NCBI RefSeq assembly: GCF_963966145.1
Contig: NC_091048.1
Span: forward strand, 17,546,001-17,610,000
From: Tenebrio molitor
Taxonomy: Eukaryota; Arthropoda; Insecta; Coleoptera; Tenebrionidae
DNA: 64,000 nt
Reading direction: 5' to 3'
Each line of letters opens with the position of its first letter. Positions within the stretch are counted from its first letter, which is position 1. Below, piece after piece: positions 1-12,903 of the stretch. The translations under genes were made by a program, and so were the position numbers. Under the pieces are notes generated by a model. The model was given only the letters and a program-made list of their open reading frames with translations, had not been told where the DNA came from and searched no databases.

Positions 1-602
1 GAAAAGAAATTAGGTACAATTTTTTTTACTCTACAACTTTTGCGTTTGGTTTTGTTGGAAAATAATTAGGGGAGCCAATATCAGAGGATTTTCACTATTG
101 CACGTAAAGTGCCTATGTATCAAAATCCATTCTACACCCTGTATGTAACAGACTTAAACGGTTGTTTAAATTTGATTTACATTACATTAACGAAATAGTT
201 AGTTCATTTTCTTTAAGAAGATTCTTAGGTACCAATTATGATGATATTAATTTTGACGGCCTAAAATTTTGTTCTCAAATTTTGTTCTCAAGTCTAAAGC
301 GTTATTTCATAGATTTACTCATTTAGAATCGTTTTTCTTTTTTTTCAACTAGATTTATCGTTATTTTACTTCGTGTTGGCCCGACCATCATTTACTATAT
401 TTTTATAAATCATTAAAATTTTTGTGATATATTCCACAGAAAAAAATACAACCCGTTCCAGTACCAGTTTAACATTTTTTGTGTTTGATTAAAAGATGAA
501 GCTTATTTTTTCAAGAATTTAAAAAAAATCTAATAATGGAACAATACAATGAAAATGTTTATAGTATGTAGAAATAGTTTCTTTTCAGTGGTTGTGATTA
601 TA

Positions 603-722
603 CAGGGTATCTGAAATACATGTTGTTTTCATAAAAAATTCAAATAGAAAAAACGTTTCATTTAATAAGCTTTGCTAACTGCTACGTGTTAAAATTAACA
701 CACGCATTTTAGATACACCCTG
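603..722. mobile_element. 120 bp MITE with CAGGGTAT ends
   Basis: The two ends are imperfect inverted copies of CAGGGTATCTGAAATAC, and a TA dinucleotide flanks each side (601-602 and 723-724). The TA duplication and short inverted ends fit a non-autonomous Tc1/mariner-type element. It has no coding capacity. Confidence 0.5.
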
Positions 723-3660
723 TATACCTACATCTCTTTTTAAAATATTTTTACTTTTTGTTATGATCGAATTATGTGATAAATATGTGCCCTGTTGTAT
801 CTTCAAGCTTATGAACTCTAACTATTATTGTTACTGTTGTCAAGACGTTTAAGATTTGTATTTTCGTTTTTTATTAAAAATAGCTTTTGTCATATCTAAT
901 ATTAGAACAATACAATTTTTAAACCAAAGAAAATACAATGGTTACGTAGCTAAACTTAACAAATTTGCTAATTATGGTGGACATGTTATACGCGCTTTTG
1001 ATCTTGTTTTAATTTTTTGAGTACCCAATGAGCAGTCACCTCTTGTCTTGTAAACCTAACTCATAATAAGATTAAGTCCTACTATACCCTCCGAAATTTC
1101 ACGTATGTTTAAATACAAATTTAAATACCATCTGATTACGCAGATATGAAATGTAAAAAAAATCTTTTATAAGATATAAGATGATATTGATGGTAAATTT
1201 CAGAGGTTAAATGAAGTGTGTGAGGAGTGTGTAATTTGTAATTTTCTATTTTTCAAAAAGTTTAAAAAGCCATAAAGAAAATTCGTCTATTGAAATCGAA
1301 ATAGTTTTATAAAAATATCTCATTTAAAATGTTAACCGTATTATGTACATATTTGTATTGTACGGCAATAACACGAAGTGCTATAAAAGGAATAAAAGCC
1401 TTAAAATTGTAGGTGTTCAGATTTAAAAAAATAAAAATAAACAGCTCCTCTTGGTATACAGTTATGTTGTTTGTAGTGAATATAATCTTTAATTAAAAGC
1501 ACAAATCTACTCAGCTTTTAGGTGTTATTATTACATGCAATTTTCCCGTTTGCATGTGAAACCATTGTCGTTGCATAAGTTCACGTTATCAGCATTGTGC
1601 GCCGAAGGTGTTGTGGCGGGTATCGCGGAATGCTTGCAATGTTCTATTTTTTCCTTTTCTATATAATTTTGTGGCATAATAAGAGTAAGAAGCGTGAGAG
1701 AGATAAGTGAGTAACAATGGACCGAACAAACGAGTACCTTTGTCAAGTACAGAATTAGCATTTTATCTAATATGCAATAAATAGCTTCGGAGGCGTCGCG
1801 ACGCGTCCCTCCAGTGATTTAGTGACGCGCCGTAAATGGAACCAGTTTAGCATGACGGACACAACGGGGGCAATGGGCCGCATGGATTAATCAGGAAGTA
1901 GGGACTCCACAGCCGTGGCAACGGCGCTTTAACGACAAGAAAAAAAGAAAACTGGATTAAGGCACCGGAGAAAATTCGTCGTCTTTCAATATTTTTAATT
2001 TGGACGGGGTTTGGAGCAGTCTCACAAAGGAAATGTATTTTATGTGCCAAGGAAATAAAGTAAAAATATTGTTGAAATTAACTGACCGTAAACCGCCTGC
2101 ACCACACGGAGAGCCATCGGATATCTCTAATTCTCTTGCCCATCGGCAGTCTGAGGATTATGTTCGTGTTGTTGTGAGCCCGTAATACCGGAGGATCCCT
2201 GAAACAAAGAAGCGGACATGAAGTATACACAAAAAACAAATCTGATAAAGGAAATCCATCTCCTGAAAATTACATTCTTGTTTAAAAAATATTCCTGGAG
2301 GGTGGTGGAGAGAAAACGTAAAATTTCCAGTTCTACGCGACTCTTCTACCAACCCCTCCAAGAAATTGAAGCAGTTGTTAACAAATAAATTAACAAAAAT
2401 ATTAGACGCGTAAAGGACGAAGCGTATTATACATTCGAAAATAAGATTGTTTTTTAAATACAAAAAAGGAGTCGATTCTCTGTATAGTTGTAAAAAGGAC
2501 TGTACATCCTGGGTACGGTTATATGCGTTGTCATAGCTACATCATAATCGGCTTAGAACGTTAGCGATGATAGCGGTAAGCTGTTTAATGAGAGCAGGAC
2601 GGCCTTATGCATGAAAAAGGGACATGAAGAAGAGCACGAAAGCCCCGTTGCTATGATAACTCCAAAGGGCTTATTGTAAAGAACTTCGCCGAGGGAATAG
2701 ATTTTTATACGGTTTGCAAATCCTCCCTAAACGTTGCGATGTTTATTTTATTTACCCGCGAATAACGTGCTGTATCAGACCAGATTTCCGTGTCTTATTT
2801 CATTTTTCCCTTTCTCTTCTCTGGCGCACAAATCGCATTTGCAGATTTGGAATTAGAATTTGCGGAATTGTGTTTATTAGTGGCGGTTTTTTGTCGGTAA
2901 TTGAGATTTTATGGAGGAGGGTCGTCAAAACTGGGGTTTAATTAACTGTCCGGTTATTAAATCGGATGTGTCGGGAATAAACAGGGCTCGCGTGTAATGT
3001 ACGCGTCTCAATTGAGGAAATCAGATTCCAAACAGAAGTCTACATCGCCGGTAAACCATTGTGTCCATTTAAATGTAAATGAGGACTATCATAGTCATTC
3101 ATCTTCCCCTTTCGCTTTGATTAAATATAGTGTAAGCGCAGTCGGGCGTCCCTTGGCCCAAAAGGCACCCCATCGAGCCGACTACACCCACCATTAAAAT
3201 TATCAAGCGGATACGATTATTATTATTGGGATAATGGCACATGATCCCGAAATTTAGCGACAACAGTCTCTCGTATCCTAAATATTTATTTATAGGGGCT
3301 GTCCCAGAATTCGCGCGTCAGTCGTTAACAGCAAATTCTAATACATATTATTTCGAAACGGATTCGCCATTAAAAAATGTCCAAAGTTTAAATTAACCAA
3401 TTACATGCAATACATATTTTCTTAAAGGTAACTTTACTAAATGTATTTTTCCTTTAGGTGGTGTTGCTAAAAAAATGAGATGAAATGTTTGAACAATTGT
3501 CACTTTAACATTTAATAAGGACAAACGAAAAAAAAACATGAATCAAACAATACCTTTTTTAAGAAAGTGTTCGAATCGAGCACCACCAACTTGAATACAC
3601 ACAGTCCTCAGAAGTGAATATTTCTTATTAACGAAAACCTCCAAATGCACTGATTTATTT

Positions 3661-3675
3661 GTGTGTGTGTGTGTG
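3661..3675. repeat. GT microsatellite
   Basis: Seven and a half uninterrupted GT units. Confidence 0.8.
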
Positions 3676-4354
3676 ACATTAGTACAATGGGCTTTGTACA
3701 ATGGACCAAATAAATGTTGAAATTATTTGTTAATTAATATTAAACTATGTATAAGATCTTAAATAATATCTTGTCAAATACAGAGCAAATTGACGTGTAA
3801 GTTCTGGACCACCTCTAGACAATCTTAAAATGTTAGTGTGCCATTTTGTCTCTAAATGATTTTTATAGCTTTACTACGTATCAATAGCACTTGTTTCTGC
3901 TTAAATTCACAATTCCACTACAAATCAGAATCAAAACAATTTTGATAATTAACAATAGGTGATTTTAAAATTTCTTTACTCGGTAATGTGTTTTATTTCA
4001 TACTGTCCGGTAGATGTTCAATTACATTATCAATTTGAGTCCGGTAGGTGAGTTATAACAGCATCAGAGCCGGGAAGTGTCGCTAAGCAACACCTACCGG
4101 ACTGTTTTATTTTTATAAATCAAATCTGACATTGAAAAGTGAAAAAGTCAAAAAATATTCAATGTAAAACACAATAGCAACGGCCGTTGTCACAGGAAAA
4201 ATGGTGATGCAATTTGCAGAATATACCTAATGTGATTTTTTAATTTTTGAAATAAAATTATGATGCAGAACAGACTTCCAGTATGAAATAATAGTAGATT
4301 ATATCATTAAGAGTAAAAGTGAGTCTTTTTGTGCTAAGCCCTGAGATTGAGATT

Positions 4355-4556
4355 GAGGTTCTTGTCAAAGTGACTTTTTTACCCATTTTTTCATAAAATT
4401 TAGTGACTTCCAAACATTTTGTGAAATACTTTTAGCCCCTTTTTCTTGAAGAATATCAACATTTGTATAAGGCATTATTGGCTCAGTCTTTACCTTTTGT
4501 GGGGTTTCATCACAGGTTAAAATATCTCTTCAACTTTCAAAATCACCTTGTATACT
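4355..4556. repeat. Dispersed repeat, direct copy at 33236-33480
   Basis: About 200 bp with strong similarity to 33236-33480 in the same orientation. Shared landmarks are the stretch around TTTTTCATAAAATT, a block around CAACATTTGTATAAGGCATT and the end around CACAGGTTAAAAT. No terminal inverted repeats or coding sense were seen. It is an old interspersed repeat of unknown type. Confidence 0.6.
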
Positions 4557-5110
4557 TTTCGACAGAAATTCGAGAAAAAAATTCTAGTCTGGGTTGTTAT
4601 TTCTGAAAAAAGCTTGCCAAGCGCGGCATTCAGGTGTTCTCGAGGACCAGCGGTTAATGCAGATACTTGTTGAAAAGAATGTCTTCCCATTGTAGATACA
4701 CAATATGTATTATTAGAAAATTTCATTCCGATAATCATTACGTATTTTGGTCCGATTTAGCTTTGCCCAAAAAATTTAAAACGACTACAAAGCAAAAACA
4801 ACAATTTCGTGTCAAACAGTGTAATCCACAAATATAAAGCTCGACCGACTGAAGATTTGTCCAGGTTGGTTCACAGTAATGGATTGGTATTTAGCAAAAA
4901 CTGAGAAAGAATTACGAATTCGCATTAACAAAAATTAAAGAAATTGACATGATTGTTGTTCAAAATACAATGATTGATGAGTATTATGGTTAGAACTAAG
5001 TTAAAATGTGTTAAAGAAATGTTGTTATACAACAAGCTAATTGTTAGTTTCTACATTATCAGTTTTTGAAGATTTCCCTACTACTTTTAGCCCAGCTGTT
5101 ATATCAAATA

Positions 5111-5346
5111 ACGGGTGACTATTAAAATTTTCACTTGGAGTTGGCTTTGAACGAGTTTTTATTTTTTCTGTTACTTTAGACACACGCAAGAACGAACGAC
5201 AAATGTCAGTCAGTACAATTGAAACATAACCAAATTAAGAGAAAAAACATTTATTGAAATGGCAAACTTGTCAGTGTCTAAGGTGCAACGGAAAACAAAG
5301 AGTGATCCATAGCCAACCCTAAGTGAAAATTTTAATAGTCACCCGT
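5111..5346. mobile_element. 236 bp MITE with long near-perfect TIRs
   Basis: The ends are about 28-37 bp inverted repeats beginning ACGGGTGACTATTAAAATTT, flanked by TA on both sides (5109-5110, 5347-5348). It is typical of a mariner-derived MITE. It abuts another dispersed repeat that begins about 15 bp to the right. Confidence 0.75.
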
Positions 5347-5361
5347 TATATCGGGCCTTCA

Positions 5362-5645
5362 AATTCTAATTCTGTTAACAGTGTAAAGTAATTTTTGTAG
5401 GTAACCAATTATTCTCCGGACTTACACAGGTTACATAGTAAGCTTTTTCCCAATTTCATATTGTCATATTCCGTGGAGGGGAATAGGGAGAATGCACTAC
5501 AAAAATTATAAATATTTTCTAACCTTATTTTATTTTTGTTAAGATGTCAGACGTTTCTTGTGTCATTTTCTACGCTGGAAAAATGTTGCAAACAATTGAA
5601 TTTACATAGGTCGCTCTAAATATAAATTTATTTGAAGGTCTGTTA
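5362..5645. repeat. 284 bp dispersed repeat, copy A
   Basis: Nearly collinear direct copy of 28697-28980, starting ATTCTAATTCTGTTAACAGT and ending near AAATTTATTTGAAG. Differences are scattered substitutions and one-base indels. No inverted ends, target duplication or coding frame are evident, so the mobile type is unknown. Confidence 0.75.
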
Positions 5646-6574
5646 TATACAAGTGATTCACAAGTAATAATGAGCCTAACAAAATTTGTGATGTAACCAA
5701 CAATACTTGTACCCCATAGTTTTTTAGTTTTGTGTTTTTATTGATTATTTGAACAATTTGACAATGTGATAAATGTAATGCCGGGCACGTTGACTATGTT
5801 TTATAAAATTAAATTAGTTATTTTTGTATTAAGTCCGCAAAATGTGTGTTTTTTGTTGATGGATGAGAATGGGTTTTTAGTCGAGACCATCAGGTCGAGA
5901 CCAAAAACTCATTCGAATGCGCCAAATCAAAGTATCAAGCATTGTGACAAGTCATTGTAATCTAGGAAACGCGCAAAAAAAGACTACATTTTTTCACATG
6001 TGGAAAAAAAATCCATTTTTCACATGAGCTAAAAAGAGAAACTTTGCAACTTGATAACGATGCATAAATGTCACATTTTTTTGACGGTTGTAGAAAAATA
6101 ACTATTTTTCATCCACATAATCTGTCTAAATGTAAAAAACTTATGAACACAAATGTCATCAAATTATTCAAACATCTTAATTAAAATATAATTTGGATAC
6201 TTATCTATAATTATAATCAGTAACTGTAGATATTGTAGTTTTATTATCAAAATGAGTAATACATCGGATCATAATTTATTTGGTGCTAAAATTAAAATCC
6301 AGGAACCTGAGTGACCTATATTTTATCGCTCATACAGACATTTTGCAAATTTTAATTATGATATATTTACGCAATGGCAATTGAATCATTATTTATAATG
6401 TTGATAAAGTTGATGACATGGTTGGTTTTTTAATGCAAACATTGCTAATTTATTTATTATTCAATATCAATAAAAACAATTAGAAGTCGAAGGAAATAAA
6501 ATTGGAAGTACCTACATATATTGGAAGAAACGTAAAAATAATAAGTAGGTACTCATGCACCAAGGGACAATAAT

Positions 6575-6640
6575 GTGTCATTTTTCTCTCGGTACGTTAA
6601 AGAATGATTTCGTGGCCTTGATACACAAATAACTATTCTA
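6575..6640. repeat. Inverted copy of 8435-8500
   Basis: The segment around CTCTCGGTACGTTAAAGAAT is the reverse complement of a segment near 8440-8500. The 8440-8570 partner is itself palindromic (GGCCGCGAAATC near 8461 against GGATTTCGCGGCC near 8550). The pair may be the two ends of a degenerate 1.9 kb inverted-repeat element spanning about 6560-8570. Confidence 0.45.
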
Positions 6641-8429
6641 CAACCGGCTTGGTTGAATATTTTGACAATTCTGATATTCCGTGACGTTTAACACTTAACA
6701 ATTAATAACATTTCGTAATGTTTACGTAAATAATGTTAATGGAATCAAGTATCATTTCTTCTTTGTTTTACTTATGGTAAAAGAAAGTTAAATTAACAAA
6801 GTATTTGTAAAGAATGCATGTACAGAAAGAAGAGTAACGGTAAACAACAAACAAAACCAAAATAATTTTAATACCACCTACGTGTAAAGCGACATGCGTT
6901 GTAAAATGCCCATTTTAATATACTGGTCTTTCACTGAGGATTAGAAGCTTTACGTCGCAAATAAAGTTTTAAAAAGTTTTGTGTCATATGATCCTGCGTG
7001 GTAGCTTATATCAATAAGATGGGACAAAGCATCACCCTACAAAATAAACTAGGATGAATCATTTCAGCTGAATTTATTTTTCTGAGTAGTTCAGTTTCTA
7101 TTTGTTTCTGGTCAGACATATGAGTATATGTAAAACTATGTGTCTTGTACAAAAAGAAATTATATATTTGAAAATTTTGTATAACTATTGCTTATTTGAA
7201 GTTGAAATGCACCCGATAATTAATTCTTGGTGTTTTTAACAGTAGATTTCAGAAGTTTCAGTGGAACATCAAATAGGTGGGTAAAAGTAATTGTCATCTG
7301 TTGATTTATATTTGATTTTGATTTTGTAGCAATGACGCAAACTTGTTGAGAGAGGATGAATGTCATTAACTAAGATTAAACTCATGGCGTAATAAATGAT
7401 ATTGAAAGTTTGAAACATCCCATACAATCATCCCACAACAGACTGGTAACTGATGACATGGCAACTTGGGAATATTGAGCTTTCAAAGGGGGAAAATGCC
7501 CCGCAGTCACGGGGATAAACAGAGAAGGGTGTACCGTTCGGGAGTTTGCTGCCGAAAAAGGAGGGAACATGTATCAGGAGCGGCTGTAATTGTGATGAAG
7601 TCAGCTCAACATCTTTATTAACTGCTAAGTGAGTATACGACGTTACAAAGGATCGGATACGTGTGGGTGGACTATACGAGTATACCTCGCTGTCTCCGGA
7701 ATTTATTCACTATTTTCCACACATCTCTGACGATAAAAAACTTTACAAACCACCACATATCCATCCGTTATAACTGCACTTCTATCTATAATTGGACGTC
7801 TGAAGCAAATGTTTGGACTGTTGCCGAGAAAACTTATCTCTCTCTCCCATATTGGAAAAACGCCGATGGAATTTAATAAAGTGTAAATTTTCTCTGACGG
7901 CAGATTCATGTAGGTGTCATCAAATCTTCTAAGTCGAACATGAATAAGCTTTGATGATGCTACAAAACCCACGTCCTAGGGATGTTTCTCTTTAATTGCG
8001 TATTAATTTGGCGTATAATTGAACACAACAATAAAAGACAATCACTATTAAAAACACTTTCGTAATCAGAGAAATATTTTTCATTAAAAATCTTTTCAAT
8101 TTCCTGTACTCTGCTTACCTCGTTAATGAAATAGATTTAATTAAAATCAAATTTAATTATTTTATATTATACCTATGTAAAATGTGACATTGAAGCGAAA
8201 GTAACACGTCAACTAAATTCATACATCAATCAAATGATGTTATTATACCCACACTATTTTTATTAAAGTAAAATTAATGTTTCATTTTAATTAATTTCTG
8301 GTTCGGCTATTGACTTTCTAAATAAAATTTTATACCGTTTGGACAGCCAATGTGTAATTTTGTAAAATTAATCTGCGCCCTAACTACTCTTGTCTCTATC
8401 TCTGTTGAAGATCATAAACAGCGCAACAG

Positions 8430-8570
8430 GCACGTTCCCCAAAATAGTTATTTGTATCAAGGCCGCGAAATCATTCTTTAACGTAGCGAGAGAAAAATTG
8501 TCGCCGAGGCCACTTTCGGCCGTGACAAGACAATCTGGGGGACGTTAAAGGATTTCGCGGCCAAGGTGTA
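8430..8570. repeat. Palindromic repeat, partner of 6575-6640
   Basis: Contains GGCCGCGAAATCATTCTTTA and, about 80 bp on, its inverted counterpart ending TTCGCGGCC. The left arm also pairs with 6575-6640 on the opposite strand. Non-coding. Confidence 0.5.
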
Positions 8571-8774
8571 CACAATATTTTTTGTGCAACTGAAAATTTG
8601 TAATTATTATAAAACGAACAAGCAAAATTTACTTCACTGTCAATAAATATATGAATATAAATTCGGCTTACATGTCGCTATGGAAATGACATAAATAAAA
8701 CAATTCATTGTGTAAATACATAATCGTAAAAATATTGGCAGGGCATTCTAGTGAAGGTGAAGTTTTGATGATTC

Positions 8775-8990
8775 GTGTGGGTACTCCTCCAGAGTTAAAA
8801 ATTACGTATTATAAATTGTTCGGTTTCTAATTTCATACCCAAAAAATCTAAACGCCCGTTCTACATGAAAACTCTGTTTGTATCAAACATTAAAATGACG
8901 TTTACTTTAACGGCCGTCGTTAAAAGCACCGCCCGCGAAATTGGATTTCGCACCCTGTTTTAGGTACGCAAAGTGTTCGTTTCGCGTACA
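8775..8990. repeat. Dispersed repeat, inverted copy at 32520-32710
   Basis: Landmarks ACTCCTCCAGAGTTA, TTTCTAATTTCATACCC and a terminal block around GTACGCAAAGTGTTCG reappear as reverse complements at 32520-32710, in matching order. Both are degenerate. The type is unknown. Confidence 0.55.
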
Positions 8991-9601
8991 TCTTTATTAT
9001 AAGTATTTCAATGAATTTCGATATCACTACAAACAATTGTTAGAAAACTTTTTTATTGTTAACCGTAACTTTATTATAGATGAAAATAAAAAAGTAGAGC
9101 AAGACAAAATGAAACTTACAATTCTCATTTTTGGAATTTTATTTGTGTAACTTTTAAAATTTTGATATGAGAATGAACTTCAAGTTTCCGCAATGCAGTT
9201 ATCAGCTCTGATAAAACAAATATTGTTTATTTTGATATTTCTTTATAAATAAAGTAAAGTAAGTAAAGTAAAGAAAGTACCAGAGAATACTGTCCTTTAT
9301 TTTTAGACAAATTGTCATTACGTCATACAATGTAATATTAAAACTGGTCTCTATTCTTTAGACCAGTGGGTGTTAACAATCCTTGACACCTTAATCTAGA
9401 ATTTAAATAATGATGAGGGATGTGGGTATTGTAAATGTTTTATCAGCTTCAAACAACCATGTGAATTTTTCTTTAATAAATAAGTTTAACAGAATTACTG
9501 GTTGTCAATGACACATTTTACATTTTAATTGTTGGCCAGACTATAATGATTAATAATTTTCATTGAATCACGTTGACAAGGATAAATATGGAGGTCCTCA
9601 C

Positions 9602-9830
9602 CTGCCTACGTAATCCTCAGGGTAGGGAATAATAATGCCTTCGGGACTGGGTCTTGGCGACTTTCCAATCCAGAAGAAGGCATCAGGTCCTGTTCCATCA
9701 TATGAGAATCCCTTGATGAAAATCGTGCTCTCGTCCACAGCATAAACAGTTCCTTTTATTCCGTGGGCGAACTCCTGCAACTGTCCTATGAGACGGCCGT
9801 AATACGGTTCCGGATGTCTTCCGTATAATC
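9602..9830 (-). CDS. Skeletor: Skeletor, second coding exon (start of DM13 domain)
   Basis: Internal exon of a Skeletor-family gene. In Drosophila, Skeletor isoforms supply a spindle-matrix-associated protein and larger secreted or surface proteins with DM13 and DOMON domains. On the minus strand the exon follows a polypyrimidine tract and CAG acceptor at 9831-9833 and ends before a GTGAG donor at 9597-9601. It encodes about 76 residues with the DM13 signature: YYGRLIGQLQEFAHGIKGTV, then VYAVDESTIFIKGFSYDGTG, PDAFFWIGKSPRPSPEG and PYPEDYVG. The acceptor phase (two bases completing a codon) fits the single base left by the signal-peptide exon at 23910-23955, giving one continuous frame. The exon ends in phase 2, so the domain continues in an exon outside the window. 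Family assignment is confident. Which isoform it belongs to is unknown. Confidence 0.85.
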
Positions 9831-10993
9831 CTGAAAAAAAATCCCGTTACATTTTCCTCCTTCGACTTGTTTCGCTTCCGTAACCGGCGTAACTGAATCA
9901 ATTTGCCGGTTACAATGATCATTATTGCCGACACCCTCGGTACACCCAATAAAAATCTATATAATATATTGAGTTAGAGAGCTCGCAGACTGCTGGTTTC
10001 CCCTTGGGCGCTCGAACAGGGGTTGAGTTTATAGGTTCCCGTTGTCACATTTCCAGGCGTTATTGCTGACCACCGATTTTATCACCAAGACCGAATCGAA
10101 AATAATTGTGACTTTCGTTGTCACTTAAATGTTGTGGCTTGGGTTATTTTTTGGCGTTGATAATTGACGATTGGGGGAGTGATAGCAACGCACACTGGCT
10201 GACTTTATAGCTTCCGTAAATACTCCGTCTTTGAGGAACAGCAATATCGTGAAAATCCAGAGAACCCTGAATGCATTGTAGATGGGGACGTATGAATATC
10301 AAGCGGATTTCCCCTGTAAAAACGTTAAAAGCCTTCATGTCTGCTTTTATTTGACCGGGTGTCTACTCGCCTGTCTATTATTCCCTCAATCGACGGCGAT
10401 ACCGCTATACGTCATGTACCAGAATACATTTCAGCCAAAAACGAGGCAAAGAGACGTGCGAAGAAGCATAAGAAGTCAAACCGAATTCGCCTAAACACCA
10501 ACAAAAATATAATTTTCTATTCGACACGATGTTGAATTTGCAAGGTGCATCGTGTCATTCCAATAAAAGAGATTATCGATGTTTCGACACACCAAAAATA
10601 TGAAAAGAGAAATATAGTAAAGTTATCAGGACGTATATTATAGTCTGCACTCGAATCGAACGGGCAGTAATCAAGTAGTTCATGTGCGAATGCGATAAGG
10701 ATTCGGTTAGGGATCGATAGTGACGATTTCAGGACTATGCTCTCTGTTAATCTCGTAATATGTGCTCTAGTCCACCCTGGACTCCTCAGTCTCAAACAAT
10801 CACCCTCGCAAATTGCTCTCTAATCCCGCATTTAGCCGCACTACCATACAACAATTTATTGCCACACCAGCAACAGGCTAGTGGAACTTCCACCCGGCGC
10901 ATCCGCCATCGACAACTTAGAAATGACCACTACAAATTGTTTTCTAAAAAGGACGACCACATTCAAGTGACTATCAAAGGTTGTGTCTTTTTT

Positions 10994-11080
10994 ATACAGG
11001 GTGTTAGGAAATGGTCTCCCAAGAATTTCAGGGTGAGTTTGTGAGGAAAAATGTGGTCGAAAATCTGAATACCACTTTTT
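10994..11080. repeat. Transposon end, inverted copy of 13495-13580
   Basis: Starts ACAGGGTGTTAGGAAATGGT and continues through CCCAAGAATTTCAGGGT to ATGTGGTCGAA. The reverse complement lies at 13495-13580, next to a mariner-like transposase remnant. These are either the two ends of one element with unrelated sequence between them, or two separate copies of the same terminal repeat. Confidence 0.6.
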
Positions 11081-11086
11081 CCTAAC

Positions 11087-11548
11087 ATGAATGGTTACAT
11101 TTATAAACCAGAAAGTTGTTTGGAAAATGACAATTACAAATTATATTTTGATCGCACAGTTTTAACTGACATTCACATTCAGCATAACAGACCAGACATT
11201 ATTATTTTAAATAAACAACAAAAGCAAGCAAATCTTTTACATATAGCTGTTCCAAATTCCCATAATATAACACAGACATATAACACAAAAATTAATAAAT
11301 ATTTAGAGCTCTCCGTTGCTATGAGAAATCTTTGGAGTTTAGAAAAAAATTCTATTTTACCACTTATAATTTCAGCAACGGGAATAGTACCGCAATCTCT
11401 TTTTAAAAATTTAAAAATTCTGGATTTAGGGAACACTTTGACATTGGTAATTGAAATTCAACATAATAAAAACATAATACACAACAAAGTCAAAATGCGG
11501 AGGCGAGACGCCGGTAATTATGTTGATAAGCACTGCACTATTACTTGA
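11087..11548 (+). pseudogene. Non-LTR retrotransposon C-terminal remnant
   Basis: An open frame of 153 codons resembling the tail that follows reverse transcriptase in some insect LINEs. That tail carries a restriction-enzyme-like endonuclease pattern: an RPDIIIL segment, then LLHIAVPNSHNI, then TKINKYLELSVAMRNLW, then LPLIISATGIVPQSL. The RPD and IAVP motifs with a following helix match my recollection of R2/R4-type elements. No reverse transcriptase is found upstream, so it is 5' truncated, as LINE copies usually are. The last 20 codons are basic and unlike the family and may be read into flanking DNA. The clade is uncertain. Confidence 0.55.
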
Positions 11549-11574
11549 TAGTAATATCCGTAATAATGTATGTA

Positions 11575-11930
11575 CTATTGCGGGCAAAAAAAGTGGGACA
11601 TCAAATTTCTGTCAGTTTTGAAAAATTCGATGTAGTTCAAGCTTTATTGTCATTTTTTTGACACTATTCCAGCTGACAGTTTAAAAATTTATTTTATACT
11701 CCTATTTTCCTTTTCGAAATGCCTTCTTCTTTTGATAAAGGTAGAGTTTGATTGGAACTTTGCATTAAATAAATATTCACTACGTGCTTACTTACAATCA
11801 TTCCCTACAACCTACAATACTTAATGACAACGTCAATCAATTCAAAGTAGGGTTAGAATCAGGTAAGGGTTATTTCACATTAAAAGTCAAGACAATGACG
11901 TTGATGTCCCACTTTTTTTGCCCGCAATAG
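11575..11930. mobile_element. 356 bp TA-flanked MITE (GCGGGCAAA type)
   Basis: The termini are inverted copies of CTATTGCGGGCAAAAAAAGT, extending for about 30 bp. TA lies at 11573-11574 and 11931-11932. The right TA is also the left TA of the next element. Mariner-type MITE, non-coding. Confidence 0.8.
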
Positions 11931-11932
11931 TA

Positions 11933-12288
11933 CTATCGCGGCCAAAATACTTTGGTCGTCAATGTGACATAAATGACATTCAATTGTAAAGCAAACTTTA
12001 GGATGTTTAACCTTATTTTTTACTACTGTCAAAATTATTTTAATCTATCAGTGTCATACGGGTGGGGTAAATCCCAGCTGCGGAGGCAGGGTTCAAAAGC
12101 AAAAGATCAACATGGTCGCGGTTTAGACAACCTTCAGAAGCAAGTAAGACGATTCTATATTTATCAAAAACTGAAGGTGCCATATTTTTGACAAGAATAA
12201 TTTGAAATTGTCATGTATATTGACATTAATACTTGATTTACATTTGAAGTGTCAAAAAGTGACGACCAAAGTATTTTGGCCGCGATAG
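11933..12288. mobile_element. 356 bp TA-flanked MITE (GCGGCCAAA type), copy A
   Basis: The termini are about 30 bp perfect inverted repeats beginning CTATCGCGGCCAAAATACTT, with TA at 11931-11932 and 12289-12290. A copy of the same length with few substitutions is at 48372-48727. The short frame inside it (MTFNCKANF...) is present in both copies but looks like chance: the element is otherwise non-coding and mariner MITE-like. Confidence 0.85.
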
Positions 12289-12879
12289 TACTCCGGCAAA
12301 ATTGCCGTGCCGCCGGGTGGCGGAGAGATAGTTCAAAATATCCTCTGTTTGCGGTAATATAAGCATTAGCATACCTTCGGACCGCAGCATTGGCATTTCC
12401 GCTACACAAATTGCATATCTGTGTACTCCTCGATAGAATATTCTGACACTGCAGGCGACGGATAAAAGATAGATCAAGTGTAGACTTTGACAGTACTAAA
12501 TTTCGAATCGTTACCAAGCAATCATTTTTAAATCGAAACAAATAAGATTTTATTTTTTAGTAACACGATATTGTTTCTTTTCGTCATAGATACAGATTGT
12601 GAAAAACAACTCATAACTCCCTTGGGATATTTCAAATTATTTCGCCCTCCACATTGTTTACAACAAACTCATTAGAACCAAAATATAGCAACCATATATT
12701 CACGCAATCTTCCCTGCAAAATATTTTTAAGAAAATTTTAACTTTTAAAGTACAGGCACTAAAAAATAAAATATTGTATGCACCACGGGAGATATTCATG
12801 TTTTTCCCCTCAGTTTATAACCACGTCAACCTCAGGGAAAAATCATGTTCATATCTCCCTTAATGCATAAATATCTATT

Positions 12880-12903
12880 TTATTATTATTATTATTATTA
12901 TTG
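12880..12903. repeat. ATT microsatellite
   Basis: Eight uninterrupted TTA units. Confidence 0.85.

Larger units (their letters stand above)
1..9601. other. Left flank: presumed second intron of Skeletor, no exon found
   Basis: AT-rich sequence lying 3' of the DM13 exon of the minus-strand Skeletor gene, so it is presumably intron. I looked for the conserved continuation of the DM13 domain on the minus strand and did not find it. What it holds is repeats, listed separately. The slightly GC-richer stretches at about 1780-2200 and 2500-3250 have no convincing reading frame. They could be conserved non-coding DNA, which this sequence alone cannot show. Confidence 0.4.

Noticed and set aside
11973..12191. 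72-codon frame repeated at 48412-48630
   Set aside because: The two copies are alike only because both lie in copies of the same MITE. It is not a gene.
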